Positions 8,928-16,566 are shown, counted from the stretch's first letter. The stretch: 18,715 bases of DNA from JBBQSU01 sp038234815 (GCA_038234815.1 JBBQSU010000070.1:1-18715); one strand, 5' to 3'. Numbers and translations: made by a program. The notes: generated by a model from the letters alone, not told the origin.

Positions 8928-9835
8928 TTGATCGATGCTGCGCGGACCGCCAGAAAACTACTGAGCGAAATCTCCAACGATTCCCCACTGTTCATCCGCA
9001 CGAAATCGATATTCATCCCGCGACAGATCGTTTGCATCTGCTGGGTAAAATCCTGCAACTGCTTCTGGTATCCCTCGCGCAGACTGCGGGGTTCGGTGAG
9101 CAGTTCGCCGAGGTCTTCCAGTCCCTTAAAGAGGATGACGTCTTCAAAGGGAAATTCGATCTCGGCCGGATCGAGAATCTGAAACACCATCAATTCATGC
9201 TTCTTATATCGCAGATGTCGAAGTCCCTGCTTGATGCTTTCGATGTCGTCGAACAGGTCGCTTAGAACGACGATAAGACTGCGGTGCCGAAGCTTTTCGG
9301 CCAGTTCGCTTAAGATTCTTCCGGTGTTGGTCTTGTTCCAGCGGGGAATTTGCTGAAGTTCATTCACCACCACTTTCCACTGGCCCGGCGAATTACTCGG
9401 CTTGAAAAAACGGCTGAGAACCGCATCAAAGATGCCCAGCCCCACCGCATCCTGCTGCTGAATGGCCATGTAACTGAGCGACGCAGCGATCGCGGTCGCA
9501 TGGTCGTATTTGGTCCAGCCCGGGATTGATCCGTATCCCATCGATTCGCTGGCATCGACCAGGCAAATCAAATGCAGATTGGTCTCTTCCTGATATTGTT
9601 TGAGATAAATTTTGTCGCTTCGACCGAAGACTTTCCAGTCCACGTGGCGGGTGTCATCGCCGGGCACGTACGGCCGATGTTGAGCGAATTCGACGGAGAT
9701 GCCCTGGTATGGCGAGCGGTGCATACCGGTCATCAAACCTTCAACGATCAACCGGGCGCGCAAGTCCAGCCCACTCACCCGGGCAAGCGTCCGAGGATCA
9801 AGGTACTTGCGATAATCGGTGGTCTGGTCGGACAT
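8924..9835 (-). CDS. DUF58 family protein (soluble, VWA-like)
   Basis: 303 residues from the ATG at 9835. An in-frame TTG at 9859 would add eight residues but would overlap the preceding gene by 20 bases, so the ATG is preferred; it lies 4 bases after the upstream stop. The DUF58 signature is clear: RPYVPGDDTRHVDWKVFGR followed by KIYLKQYQEE. The VWA-like core carries the MIDAS-type LVDASESM and a later LIVVLSDLFDD strand. No membrane segment is present, unlike longer DUF58 proteins that begin with two helices, so this is a cytoplasmic form. DUF58 proteins are encoded with MoxR ATPases and BatA-like proteins and are thought to be MoxR partners. It overlaps the BatA-like start by 4 bases and follows the HEPN-like/BolA-like pair closely. 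Confidence 0.93.
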   Translation of the reverse strand: MSDQTTDYRKYLDPRTLARVSGLDLRARLIVEGLMTGMHRSPYQGISVEFAQHRPYVPGDDTRHVDWKVFGRSDKIYLKQYQEETNLHLICLVDASESMGYGSIPGWTKYDHATAIAASLSYMAIQQQDAVGLGIFDAVLSRFFKPSNSPGQWKVVVNELQQIPRWNKTNTGRILSELAEKLRHRSLIVVLSDLFDDIESIKQGLRHLRYKKHELMVFQILDPAEIEFPFEDVILFKGLEDLGELLTEPRSLREGYQKQLQDFTQQMQTICRGMNIDFVRMNSGESLEISLSSFLAVRAASIK

Positions 9836-9839
9836 CGAT

Positions 9840-10103
9840 TCAGAGTTCGGAAGGCGCAATGGTCAGAATCATCCCCACGTCCAGTAAGTCTGCGGGTGGA
9901 ACCACTTTGTCGGCGATGCTCCAAACCAATCGCTGCCGCTGTGGATGACTCATCTCACTAAATTTTTTCGATATGACGATAAACCTGTACCGATTGGCAC
10001 GAATGTGCTCGATACTGACCTTTGCATCTGCCGCGATGCGCTGGAGTGCTGTTTCCAGGAGGCCAACGTACGACGGTGGTGAGATTACTGCTGTCTTGGC
10101 CAT
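9840..10103 (-). CDS. BolA-like small protein
   Basis: 87 residues. The ATG at 10103 lies inside the end of the HEPN-like gene (19-base overlap, different frame), preceded by AAGAG and AAAGA, so it is probably translated by coupling. The second half fits the BolA fold: a strand YRFIVISKKF (39-48), a helix with S52, H53 and R56 (SHPQRQRLVWSIADKV), and a last strand ending ILTIAPSEL, comparable to the F-x-G-x-S...R...L...TPEE pattern of BolA proteins. Classical BolA proteins pair with monothiol glutaredoxins and bind Fe-S clusters through a conserved C-terminal His; that His is not seen at the usual place here, so cluster binding is doubtful. No membrane segment. The assignment is by pattern recognition only. 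Its position directly after a HEPN-like gene suggests that the two products interact. Confidence 0.7.
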   Translation of the reverse strand: MAKTAVISPPSYVGLLETALQRIAADAKVSIEHIRANRYRFIVISKKFSEMSHPQRQRLVWSIADKVVPPADLLDVGMILTIAPSEL

Positions 10104-10570
10104 TCTTTAATCTCTTCAATCGTGTTCAGGAATTGCTCGGCGTCTCGTCTGTTTGCCAGCTTCGACGAATACCGAGCGTAAATAGTCCATTCGCTGCATA
10201 CGTCAAACAAATCCTGCCATTGGGTCGTACCCCGCGTGCTCTTAATCTTTTCCAACTTGGTCCGAATCTCCGGGAGAAAATCGAGCATGTCGTCCAGATC
10301 GTGCCTATAAAGCATCTCATGCACTTCGCGGTCGGGCTTTGACAATTTCCCTAAATCGACTGGCCCGCTTAGGTTTCGGTGTCTCTCTAATAGTAGGGCT
10401 TTCAACAGGCATTCGATAACAAACCCGCCGGTGTACATCGCACCGTTCATTCGAGAATTCACCCGGCTATCGAACAATGAGCGGGCATCGCCGAGTCGGA
10501 GTTCGGAAACAGCTCGCAATTGTCCGGGCGTTGCTCGTCGCTCCGCAAAAATAGTGGGATGGATGGCCAT
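10085..10570 (-). CDS. HEPN-domain-like protein
   Basis: 161 residues from an ATG 6 bases after the moxR stop. The core is an all-helical HEPN-type pattern: ELRLGDARSLFDSR (23-36), GAMYTGGFVIECLLKALLL (43-61), the frequent HDLDDML (90-96), and a last helical part with WTIYARYSSKL (128-138) and EEIKEW near the end. HEPN proteins are commonly toxins, RNases or nucleotide-binding partners encoded beside a small antitoxin. The canonical RNase motif R-x4-6-H is not found: the only His residues after an Arg are spaced wrongly (R81 to H84 and H90). This suggests either a non-nuclease HEPN or a different catalytic arrangement. The downstream BolA-like gene overlaps it by 19 bases. HEPN membership is by motif pattern and is fairly but not fully secure. 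Confidence 0.75.
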   Translation of the reverse strand: MAIHPTIFAERRATPGQLRAVSELRLGDARSLFDSRVNSRMNGAMYTGGFVIECLLKALLLERHRNLSGPVDLGKLSKPDREVHEMLYRHDLDDMLDFLPEIRTKLEKIKSTRGTTQWQDLFDVCSEWTIYARYSSKLANRRDAEQFLNTIEEIKEWPRQQ

Positions 10571-10576
10571 CGGGGC

Positions 10577-11659
10577 TTAACCTTGAGGCTGGTCGCGCAG
10601 CAATTTTCCCAGCCCGGCATCCAGCTTATCATCCTGCCTTGGGATGAAATCAATGAGCTGCTTGACGATGCTGTCACTTTTGATGCCTTCGGCCTCGGCG
10701 TTAAAATTCGTCACGATGCGGTGCCGCAACACCGGCAGCGCGACCTGCCGGATGTCGTCTGTGCTGACGTGATAGCGGCCTTTGAGCAAAGCCCGCGCTT
10801 TACCGGCCAGGATCAAATACTGTGAGGCCCGCGGGCCTGCACCCCATGTGACGAACTGGTTAACAAAATCGGGGCAGGCACCTTCCGTGCGACGGGTCAG
10901 GCGCGTAAATTTCAGGGCATATCGCACGACATGATCGGCGACGGGCACCTTCCGAACCGTCTCCTGCAGGGCAATCACCTCATCGCCGCTCAAGATATGC
11001 TGCAGGTCAACCTTGCGGTTTTCGGTCGTCATGCGGACGATCTGAAATTCCTCGTCTTCGGTCGGGTAACCGACATTGATATTGAACATGAAGCGATCCA
11101 GCTGGGCTTCTGGAAGCGGATAGGTGCCTTCCTGCTCGATGGGATTTTGCGTGGCCAGCACGAAAAACGGCTGGGGCAACCGGTGCTGCTTTCCGCCGGC
11201 CGTCACCTGATGTTCCTGCATGGCTTCGAGCAACGCAGCCTGAGTTTTTGGAGGCGTTCGGTTGATCTCATCGGCCAGGATGATGTTGGCGAAGATCGGC
11301 CCGCGCACAAATCGCATGGCCCGCCCGCCCGTCGTCTTGTCCTCTTCAATCACTTCCGTGCCGGTGATGTCCGAGGGCATCAGGTCGGGCGTGAACTGGA
11401 TGCGATTGAAACTGAGGCCCAGGGTGCGCGAGAGCGTTGAAATCAGCAGTGTCTTTGCCAGTCCTGGCACGCCCACCAGCAAGGCATGTCCGCGACAGAA
11501 CAACGCGATTAACAGTTCTTCGATCACCGCGTCCTGCCCTACGATCACCTTCCCCAATTCGGCGCGCAGACTTTGATACCCCTGCTGAAGCTTGTCCACC
11601 GCAGCCAGCTCTTCAGCTCCAAGGTTTTGTGCTTGTTGTACGTCCGATTGCGCGTCCAT
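10577..11659 (-). CDS. MoxR family AAA+ ATPase (copy 1)
   Basis: 360 residues. The ATG at 11659 is preceded by GGAG (11665-11668) at 5 bases. Walker A is GVPGLAKT (63-70), Walker B is ILADEI (127-132) followed by NRTPPKTQAALLEAMQE, and the sensor 1 region is LATQNPIEQEGTYPLPEAQ; the C-terminal lid contains TWGAGPRASQYLI. These are diagnostic of MoxR. MoxR ATPases are cytoplasmic chaperone-like hexamers that act on VWA-domain proteins, for example in metal insertion or complex maturation. Here the neighbours downstream are a DUF58 and a BatA-like protein, the normal partners, but two small unrelated genes lie in between. The N-terminus (about 1-35) carries a short acidic/Gln-rich extension that differs from copy 2. 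Divergent from mutM across 100 bases. Confidence 0.95.
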   Translation of the reverse strand: MDAQSDVQQAQNLGAEELAAVDKLQQGYQSLRAELGKVIVGQDAVIEELLIALFCRGHALLVGVPGLAKTLLISTLSRTLGLSFNRIQFTPDLMPSDITGTEVIEEDKTTGGRAMRFVRGPIFANIILADEINRTPPKTQAALLEAMQEHQVTAGGKQHRLPQPFFVLATQNPIEQEGTYPLPEAQLDRFMFNINVGYPTEDEEFQIVRMTTENRKVDLQHILSGDEVIALQETVRKVPVADHVVRYALKFTRLTRRTEGACPDFVNQFVTWGAGPRASQYLILAGKARALLKGRYHVSTDDIRQVALPVLRHRIVTNFNAEAEGIKSDSIVKQLIDFIPRQDDKLDAGLGKLLRDQPQG

Positions 11660-11687
11660 CCTGGCTCCAAAAAAATTCCGGGCGATT

Positions 11688-11701
11688 CGGCAGGCCTGCC
11701 G
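11688..11701. repeat. 14-bp perfect palindrome between moxR copy 1 and mutM
   Basis: CGGCAGGCCTGCCG is an exact inverted repeat without spacer, 29 bases upstream of the moxR start and 59 bases before mutM, in the only promoter space shared by these divergent genes. It could be an operator or an accident of a GC-rich region. TATGAT on the minus strand and TATCAT on the plus strand (both within 11710-11720) are possible -10 elements; no good -35 is seen for either. Confidence 0.35.
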
Positions 11702-11759
11702 GGCGTTTGTATCATATCATTCGCATGTTCGATAGACGTTTTGGAGGGACGAAAGTTGC

Positions 11760-12578
11760 ATGCCCGAACTGCCTGAAGTCCAAACTGTTGTAGATGGCTT
11801 GCGGCCTTTGCTTGTGGGTCGGTCGATTATCGCGGTCGAGCTTTGCCGACCGGACATCGTTCGGCCGCCGGCGATAGATCTGCTTGCCAAACTTGCCGGT
11901 AGAGCAATCGTCGATTTAGCCCGGCGGGCAAAGATGATCGTTTTCACCCTCGATACGAATGAGCGGTTCTACATTCACCTCGGCATGACGGGACAGCTGA
12001 CCATTGAAGCAACAGAAGCCCCGCGGCGCGTTCACACGCACATTCTGCTGGATATGGGTGGGGTACAGGTCAGGTTTGTCGATCCAAGAAGATTCGGGGG
12101 CCTGTGGTTCGTGGGACACGACAGCGGGTTTGAAGACCGAATGGGACCCGAGCCATTGGGGCTTAAGTGGCAGGATTTTGCCAAGCGCCTGAAGCGCACC
12201 GACCGGGCGATCAAGGTGGCGCTGCTCGATCAAACACTGATCGCCGGAATCGGCAACATCTACGCCGACGAGGCGCTGTTTTTGGCACGAATTCATCCTC
12301 ATACAAGGGCGTCGAAACTGACCGGCGAGCAGATAAAGCACCTCAATCGCGCGATCCAAGGCACGCTGCGCCGAGCCATCAAAGCGCGTGGATCGACTTT
12401 GCGTGACTATCGGGATGCCAATGGCGCGGCGGGCAAATTTCAGAACCAGCACCGGGTGTATGGACGGGCCGGGCAGCCCTGTTCTAATTGCCAGGGAACG
12501 ATCAAGCGCATCGTCTTAGGCGGCCGAGGCACGCATTTCTGCCCGACCTGTCAGGGCCGCTCAAGTCGATCCGGCTAA
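11760..12578 (+). CDS. mutM: Formamidopyrimidine-DNA glycosylase (Fpg/MutM)
   Basis: 272 residues, the normal length for the family. It removes oxidised purines (8-oxoguanine, formamidopyrimidines) from DNA and cuts the abasic site by beta/delta-elimination. The start MPELPEV gives the catalytic Pro2 and Glu3 after Met removal, so the start is certain; GGAGGG (11743-11748) is the ribosome site. Other visible signature residues are Lys58 (RRAKMIVF), the helix-two-turn-helix with GIGNIYADEALF (163-174), and a C-terminal zinc finger with Cys241, Cys244, Cys261 and Cys264, including Arg256 in GGRGTHFCP. No key residue is missing. It lies on the plus strand, divergent from moxR copy 1 and convergent with the isomerase gene (46 bases between stops), and interrupts the minus-strand series; no functional link to MoxR/VWA proteins is expected. 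Confidence 0.97.
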   Translation: MPELPEVQTVVDGLRPLLVGRSIIAVELCRPDIVRPPAIDLLAKLAGRAIVDLARRAKMIVFTLDTNERFYIHLGMTGQLTIEATEAPRRVHTHILLDMGGVQVRFVDPRRFGGLWFVGHDSGFEDRMGPEPLGLKWQDFAKRLKRTDRAIKVALLDQTLIAGIGNIYADEALFLARIHPHTRASKLTGEQIKHLNRAIQGTLRRAIKARGSTLRDYRDANGAAGKFQNQHRVYGRAGQPCSNCQGTIKRIVLGGRGTHFCPTCQGRSSRSG

Positions 12579-12624
12579 TGCAACGTCCGCTTGGATCGTC
12601 CTGGACCGATGGCTTTCGGAGCCG

Positions 12625-13650
12625 CTACCGATCGAACTGGGCATCGAAAGCAATGGCACTGGGTTTGAAGTTGATCTTCTTCACCATCTGCGCGGCTTCG
12701 GTGGCGCCGTGCTCGCGGTCCATGCGGCTGTCTTCCCATTCGACACTCAAGGGGCCTTGATAACCCACGTCGTTGAGGGCAACGATGATGCGCTCGAAAT
12801 TCACGTCTCCGTGTCCGGGCGATCGGAAATCCCAATACCTGCGGGGATCGGCGAAAGTTACGTGCCCGCCGAAGACGCCCACCGTCCCGTCGCCTTTGCC
12901 CCACCAGGCATCCTTAACATGCACATGATAGATACGCTTGCCGAAGCTGTAGATAAACTTCACATAATCCACGCCCTGATATCCCAGATGCGACGGATCG
13001 TAATTAAATCCGAACCGCTTGTGTCCCTTGATGGCATCAATGGCGCGTTGGGCGCTGGCGATATCAAAGGCAATTTCCGTCGGATGCACTTCGAGGCCGA
13101 AGTTCACATCTTCCTTGTCAAAAGCATCGAGAATCGGCCCGAATCGCTTGGCGAAATCATCGAAGCCCTTTTGCCAGTAGTTTTGATCGGTCGGCGGGAA
13201 GGCGTAAATGCTGTGCCAGATGCTGCTGCCGGTAAACCCATTCACGACTGCGGGGAAATCGATCTTTTCCGGCGCGGCGTCGCGGAGTTTTCGCGCGGCC
13301 TTGGCGGTGTCGATCATGCGTTTGGCGGCGCGTTTGCGGACGCCTTCCGGCTCGCCATCACCCCAAATTTCCGGGGGCAAAATCGCCTTGTGTCGCTCGT
13401 CGATCAGATCGCAAACCGCTTGCCCCACCAAGTGCGCCGAGATCGCAAAAGTCTTCAGGCCATGACTTTTGAGAATCTCCCAGCGGCCCTTGCAGTAATT
13501 CTTGTCTTTAATCGCCTTTTCCACGTCAAAGTGGTCGCCCCAGCAGGCAAGTTCCAACCCCTCGTAGCCAAATTGCCTGGCCTTGGCACAGATGGTTTCA
13601 AAGGGCAGATCGGCCCACTGACCGGTGAAAAGCGTAACAGGACGAGCCAT
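12625..13650 (-). CDS. Sugar phosphate isomerase/epimerase-like TIM-barrel protein
   Basis: 341 residues from an ATG preceded by a strong ribosome site (AAGGAG, 13660-13665). The fold is that of the xylose-isomerase-like / AP-endonuclease-2 superfamily: an early strand and helix with FGYEGLELACWGDHFD (27-42), and metal-ligand candidates Glu187 (GLEVHP), Asp218 and His221 (NYDPSHLGY), His244 (YHVHVKD) and Glu304 (LSVEWED). Family members isomerise or epimerise sugars or sugar acids using a divalent metal; the substrate cannot be read from the sequence. No signal peptide is seen, so it is cytoplasmic. It follows MoxR copy 2 on the same strand after 131 bases and probably has its own promoter, given the gap and the TTGACA on the minus strand at 13742-13747. 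It is most likely a metabolic gene inserted in or adjacent to the MoxR/VWA series. Confidence 0.92.
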   Translation of the reverse strand: MARPVTLFTGQWADLPFETICAKARQFGYEGLELACWGDHFDVEKAIKDKNYCKGRWEILKSHGLKTFAISAHLVGQAVCDLIDERHKAILPPEIWGDGEPEGVRKRAAKRMIDTAKAARKLRDAAPEKIDFPAVVNGFTGSSIWHSIYAFPPTDQNYWQKGFDDFAKRFGPILDAFDKEDVNFGLEVHPTEIAFDIASAQRAIDAIKGHKRFGFNYDPSHLGYQGVDYVKFIYSFGKRIYHVHVKDAWWGKGDGTVGVFGGHVTFADPRRYWDFRSPGHGDVNFERIIVALNDVGYQGPLSVEWEDSRMDREHGATEAAQMVKKINFKPSAIAFDAQFDR

Positions 13651-13714
13651 GATAGGTTTCTCCTTGGACGAGTGTATTTAATCCGGCGTGCGCGCCAGAG
13701 TTTGTAATCAGGTC

Positions 13715-13747
13715 GAATAAGAGAATCGACGACCGGATTGTTGTCAA
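13715..13747 (-). promoter_or_regulatory. Possible promoter of the isomerase gene
   Basis: The minus strand carries a perfect -35 hexamer TTGACA (13742-13747) within the 131-base gap after MoxR copy 2. The best downstream AT-rich hexamer, TTATTC (13715-13720), is 21 bases away, which is too long for a standard sigma-70 promoter, so the call is weak. Confidence 0.25.
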
Positions 13748-13781
13748 CTAGGGCCGCGAGATGGGGTCAAAAAGATAAATT

Positions 13782-14822
13782 TCATTCCGATCGCGCGTAA
13801 TCGGCCGCGCCAGCTTCGGGAACGACTTCAAGCAGGCGCTCCACGACCTGATCCGGCCCAATGCCTTCGGCGTCGGCGTTGAAGTTGGTGAAGAGGCGGT
13901 GCCTAAGTACGGGCTTGGCCACCCTGCGGACGTCCTCACACGAAACATTCAGCCGCCCTTCCATGATCGCTGCGGCTTTGGCCCCGAGCACCAGGTACTG
14001 TGCAGCGCGCGGGCCGGCACCCCAAGTCAGCCAGTCGTTAATGAACTGCGGGGTGTTCGGCTCTTTGGGCCGGGTGGCCCGGGTGAGGCTGACGGCATAA
14101 TCCACCACGTGGTCGCTCACCGGCAATCGTCTCAGCACTTTCTGCACATGAAGGATGTCCGTTGCCGACAGCACGGCTTCGGGCGCGTTGTCCACGTCCA
14201 TCGTTGTCGCCCGCACGATCGCCCGTTCCTCTTTTTTTGTTGGATAGCCGATGTTTACCATGAACATGAACCGGTCCAGCTGCGCTTCGGGCAGAGGATA
14301 CGTGCCTTCCTGCTCCACCGGGTTTTGGGTCGCCAGAACGAAGAACGGCAGATCGAGCGAATACGTTCGCCCGCCGGCCGTCACATGGTACTCCTGCATC
14401 GCCTGCAACAGCGCTGCCTGCGTCTTTGGCGGCGTGCGGTTGATTTCGTCGGCCAGCACGATGTTGGCAAACACCGGGCCTTTGACGAACCGAAACGCCC
14501 GCTTGCCTGTCGTCTGATCTTCTTCAAGGATGTCGGTCCCGGTGATGTCCGCCGGCATCAGGTCGGGCGTGAACTGAATCCGGTTGAACTCCAGCTTCAG
14601 GACTCTGGCCAGCGTGCTGATCATCAATGTCTTGGCCAAACCCGGCACGCCCACCAGCAGACAATGCCCGCGGGCAAAGAGCGCCGCCAGCAGCAGGTCG
14701 ATCACCTGATCTTGGCCAATGATGACCTTATGCAGTTCCTTCAGCAGCGTTTGCTTGATCGTCGTAAATTTCTCAATGAACTGCGATTCACGTTCAAGTT
14801 TTGGGGGCGTCGTGGTATCCAA
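13782..14822 (-). CDS. MoxR family AAA+ ATPase (copy 2, TTG start)
   Basis: 346 residues. The start is a TTG at 14822: no ATG or GTG lies in frame near the N-terminus, and TGAGGT (14830-14835) sits 7 bases upstream of the TTG. Walker A is GVPGLAKT (58-65), Walker B is VLADEI (122-127) with NRTPPKTQAALLQAMQE, the sensor region is LATQNPVEQEGTYPLPEAQ, and the C-terminal part contains TWGAGPRAAQYLV. It is clearly paralogous to the MoxR at 10577-11659 over the whole AAA+ core, but differs at both ends. It follows the DUF4159 gene by 34 bases and has no VWA gene directly downstream, so its partner is probably one of the VWA or DUF58 proteins further along, or the DUF4159 protein (inference). Confidence 0.95.
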   Translation of the reverse strand: MDTTTPPKLERESQFIEKFTTIKQTLLKELHKVIIGQDQVIDLLLAALFARGHCLLVGVPGLAKTLMISTLARVLKLEFNRIQFTPDLMPADITGTDILEEDQTTGKRAFRFVKGPVFANIVLADEINRTPPKTQAALLQAMQEYHVTAGGRTYSLDLPFFVLATQNPVEQEGTYPLPEAQLDRFMFMVNIGYPTKKEERAIVRATTMDVDNAPEAVLSATDILHVQKVLRRLPVSDHVVDYAVSLTRATRPKEPNTPQFINDWLTWGAGPRAAQYLVLGAKAAAIMEGRLNVSCEDVRRVAKPVLRHRLFTNFNADAEGIGPDQVVERLLEVVPEAGAADYARSE

Positions 14823-14829
14823 TGGACAG

Positions 14830-14835
14830 ACCTCA
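14830..14835 (-). promoter_or_regulatory. Ribosome binding site supporting the TTG start of MoxR copy 2
   Basis: The minus strand reads TGAGGT 7 bases before the TTG at 14822. With no alternative ATG or GTG before the conserved region, this decides the start. Confidence 0.5.
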
Positions 14836-14856
14836 CAAATGGTGTCGGTATCGAGC

Positions 14857-16347
14857 CTAGTGCGCCGCGACGTACATGAAAATATTCACGCCCAACTTGA
14901 GCGCGTCTTCGTCAGCATAGCCCTTGTTATAAGCCCGCGGAAGTTGCTCCCACCCGGCGCTCAAACTCAGTTGCGAATAAATCACCGGCAACTGCCCTTC
15001 CACCTCAATGGCCTGCAATTGCGGCTGGACGACTTTGCCCACCAGCTGCGCCGCCAGCGGCGCAAGTTTCACCTGGCGCGTGTCATACACGTATGTGAAA
15101 AGCGGATGGTCCGATGGCAGGGTCTTAAGTTCGTGGTCGGGATATATTTTTCGAATTTCTTCACGAAATGCCTGGTCAAACTCGCTGCTGCCGATCACGC
15201 AATCAACGACCATCACCCCGCCATTGTCGAGATATTCTCGCAGGCGCTTGCGCGTCAGGTCAGAAAAGGTGAATTTCCGCTGGCCCGTCATCAGCAGAAT
15301 GGGAAAGCTGAAAATGTCGGCTTTCTCGGGATCGACGGGTACTCGCTTAAACTGCACATTCAAAGTGGTGGACTGATCGACCGTTTTCAGCAGATTGGGC
15401 ACGCCGTGCGGGGTCGCGTCCCAGTCGCCATTGTGAACGATCTGGCCCAGCACCAGTTGATCGCGCGTGGCGTCGGTTGCCTGGTGATAAACCTTCTGAT
15501 GGCTGAAAAACCGCCCGTACTGATATTCGGCCAGGCAGTAGGTCATGATGTTCGACCCGAGCTTCAGCGCGTCGTCTTGGCTATACAGGATCCCGCCTTC
15601 GATCGGCCGCGCGTTGGCGTCCCAGCCGCAAGACAGATCGATGGGCGAAAAGATGACCGCAGCGCGTGTGCCGATATTGATGACCTCCAGATACGGCGGG
15701 AGGTCGCGCCAGGCCTCGTGGCCCTTGCGCACACGCATGGCGTTGATCTTGTAGAAGCTACTGAAGATGGGGTGATCGGTGGGGATCGGGGCCAGCTCGC
15801 GGTCGGGGAAAATCCGCGCTACTTCCTTGCGGAACGATTCGTTGAATTCCGGCCGGCCACAATTGCTATGCACCACCCACGTTCCGCCGTCCATCAAGTA
15901 TTGGCGCATCTTCTGAATCGTGCCGTCGTCCAACTGCGGCATCGGCTTCCAGCCGGTGAAGTACAGGATCGGCAGTTCCGTCGGGTCATAACTGAATTTT
16001 CCGAAGTCAGTGCCGACGAATCGATACCGCTGGCCCAATTGGCTGTTAGTGAAATCCACCCACTTCTCGATATCGATGATGGTGGTTTCCCAGGTCGCCC
16101 CGGCCTTTTTTAAAGAAGCCTCGGAAAAGGTGATACTTCCCACCAGCCCAGGCGGCGAAGGTTCGCGCTTCTTCTCCGATCGACGCAAGGGTGTGGCGGG
16201 CAGTGGCAGAGGCGGGAAGCCTTCACCGGCATTGCGCCGTTGCGGCGCGGCCTTGGGCGGGATGTTTGCCTTGGGGTTCTGAAAGTCCGCAGCAAAAGCA
16301 GGTACACAAAACCCAACCAGCAAAACCGCCGTCAAAGTCCATCGCAT
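14857..16347 (-). CDS. Secreted protein with two tandem DUF4159 domains
   Basis: 496 residues from an ATG with a perfect AGGAGG (16353-16358) 5 bases upstream. A signal peptide (MRWTLTAVLLVGFCVPAFA, cleavage after residue 19) is followed by a Pro-rich linker (about 22-66). Two copies of the same module follow: roughly 127-270 and 350-494. Matching pieces include MRQYLMDGGTWVVHSNCG...EFNESFRKEV with LREYLDNGGVMVVDCVIG...EFDQAFREEI, then IPTDHPIFSSFY with LPSDHPLFTYVY, and DDALKLGSNIMTY with EDALKLGVNIFMY at the module ends. DUF4159 has a GATase-like fold and typically accompanies MoxR, DUF58 and BatA-like genes in planctomycetes. It probably acts in the periplasm; its activity is unknown. It is the first gene of the minus-strand series, 34 bases ahead of MoxR copy 2. 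Confidence 0.9.
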   Translation of the reverse strand: MRWTLTAVLLVGFCVPAFAADFQNPKANIPPKAAPQRRNAGEGFPPLPLPATPLRRSEKKREPSPPGLVGSITFSEASLKKAGATWETTIIDIEKWVDFTNSQLGQRYRFVGTDFGKFSYDPTELPILYFTGWKPMPQLDDGTIQKMRQYLMDGGTWVVHSNCGRPEFNESFRKEVARIFPDRELAPIPTDHPIFSSFYKINAMRVRKGHEAWRDLPPYLEVINIGTRAAVIFSPIDLSCGWDANARPIEGGILYSQDDALKLGSNIMTYCLAEYQYGRFFSHQKVYHQATDATRDQLVLGQIVHNGDWDATPHGVPNLLKTVDQSTTLNVQFKRVPVDPEKADIFSFPILLMTGQRKFTFSDLTRKRLREYLDNGGVMVVDCVIGSSEFDQAFREEIRKIYPDHELKTLPSDHPLFTYVYDTRQVKLAPLAAQLVGKVVQPQLQAIEVEGQLPVIYSQLSLSAGWEQLPRAYNKGYADEDALKLGVNIFMYVAAH

Positions 16348-16566
16348 CGGGGCCTCCTGATACTTCCTATTATCATCATACCCGTCCGGTGTTGATCCGC
16401 CTATCTTTGATTTTCTGCGTTTTTGTCCGGTTTTGACCTTTCACGGCCAGTAACGTCCTCCGACGGGCTTACAGAGGGTCGGTCAGTGATGGGCACAAAA
16501 CTTGTCGTCCGAAGCCCAGTTCCCTACGATGAAGCGGAAATCCTTTCACCCCAACGGAGTCTGGCC
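16348..16566. promoter_or_regulatory. Divergent promoter region between the DUF4159 and TPR/cytochrome-like genes
   Basis: These 219 bases must hold promoters for both directions. On the minus strand TATGAT (16375-16380) is a plausible -10 for the DUF4159 gene, without a good -35. On the plus strand TTGACC (16434-16439) resembles a -35, without a good -10 at 16-18 bases. CGGAG (16555-16559) is the ribosome site of the plus-strand gene. Confidence 0.3.

Noticed and set aside
12709..13707. 332-codon plus-strand open frame
   Set aside because: Antisense shadow of the isomerase gene, whose metal-ligand motifs and strong ribosome site are convincing.
13899..14879. 326-codon plus-strand open frame
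   Set aside because: Antisense shadow of MoxR copy 2.
14719..16113. 464-codon plus-strand open frame
   Set aside because: It lies antisense to the DUF4159 gene and the start of MoxR copy 2, both of which have clear motifs; its translation has no recognisable domain.
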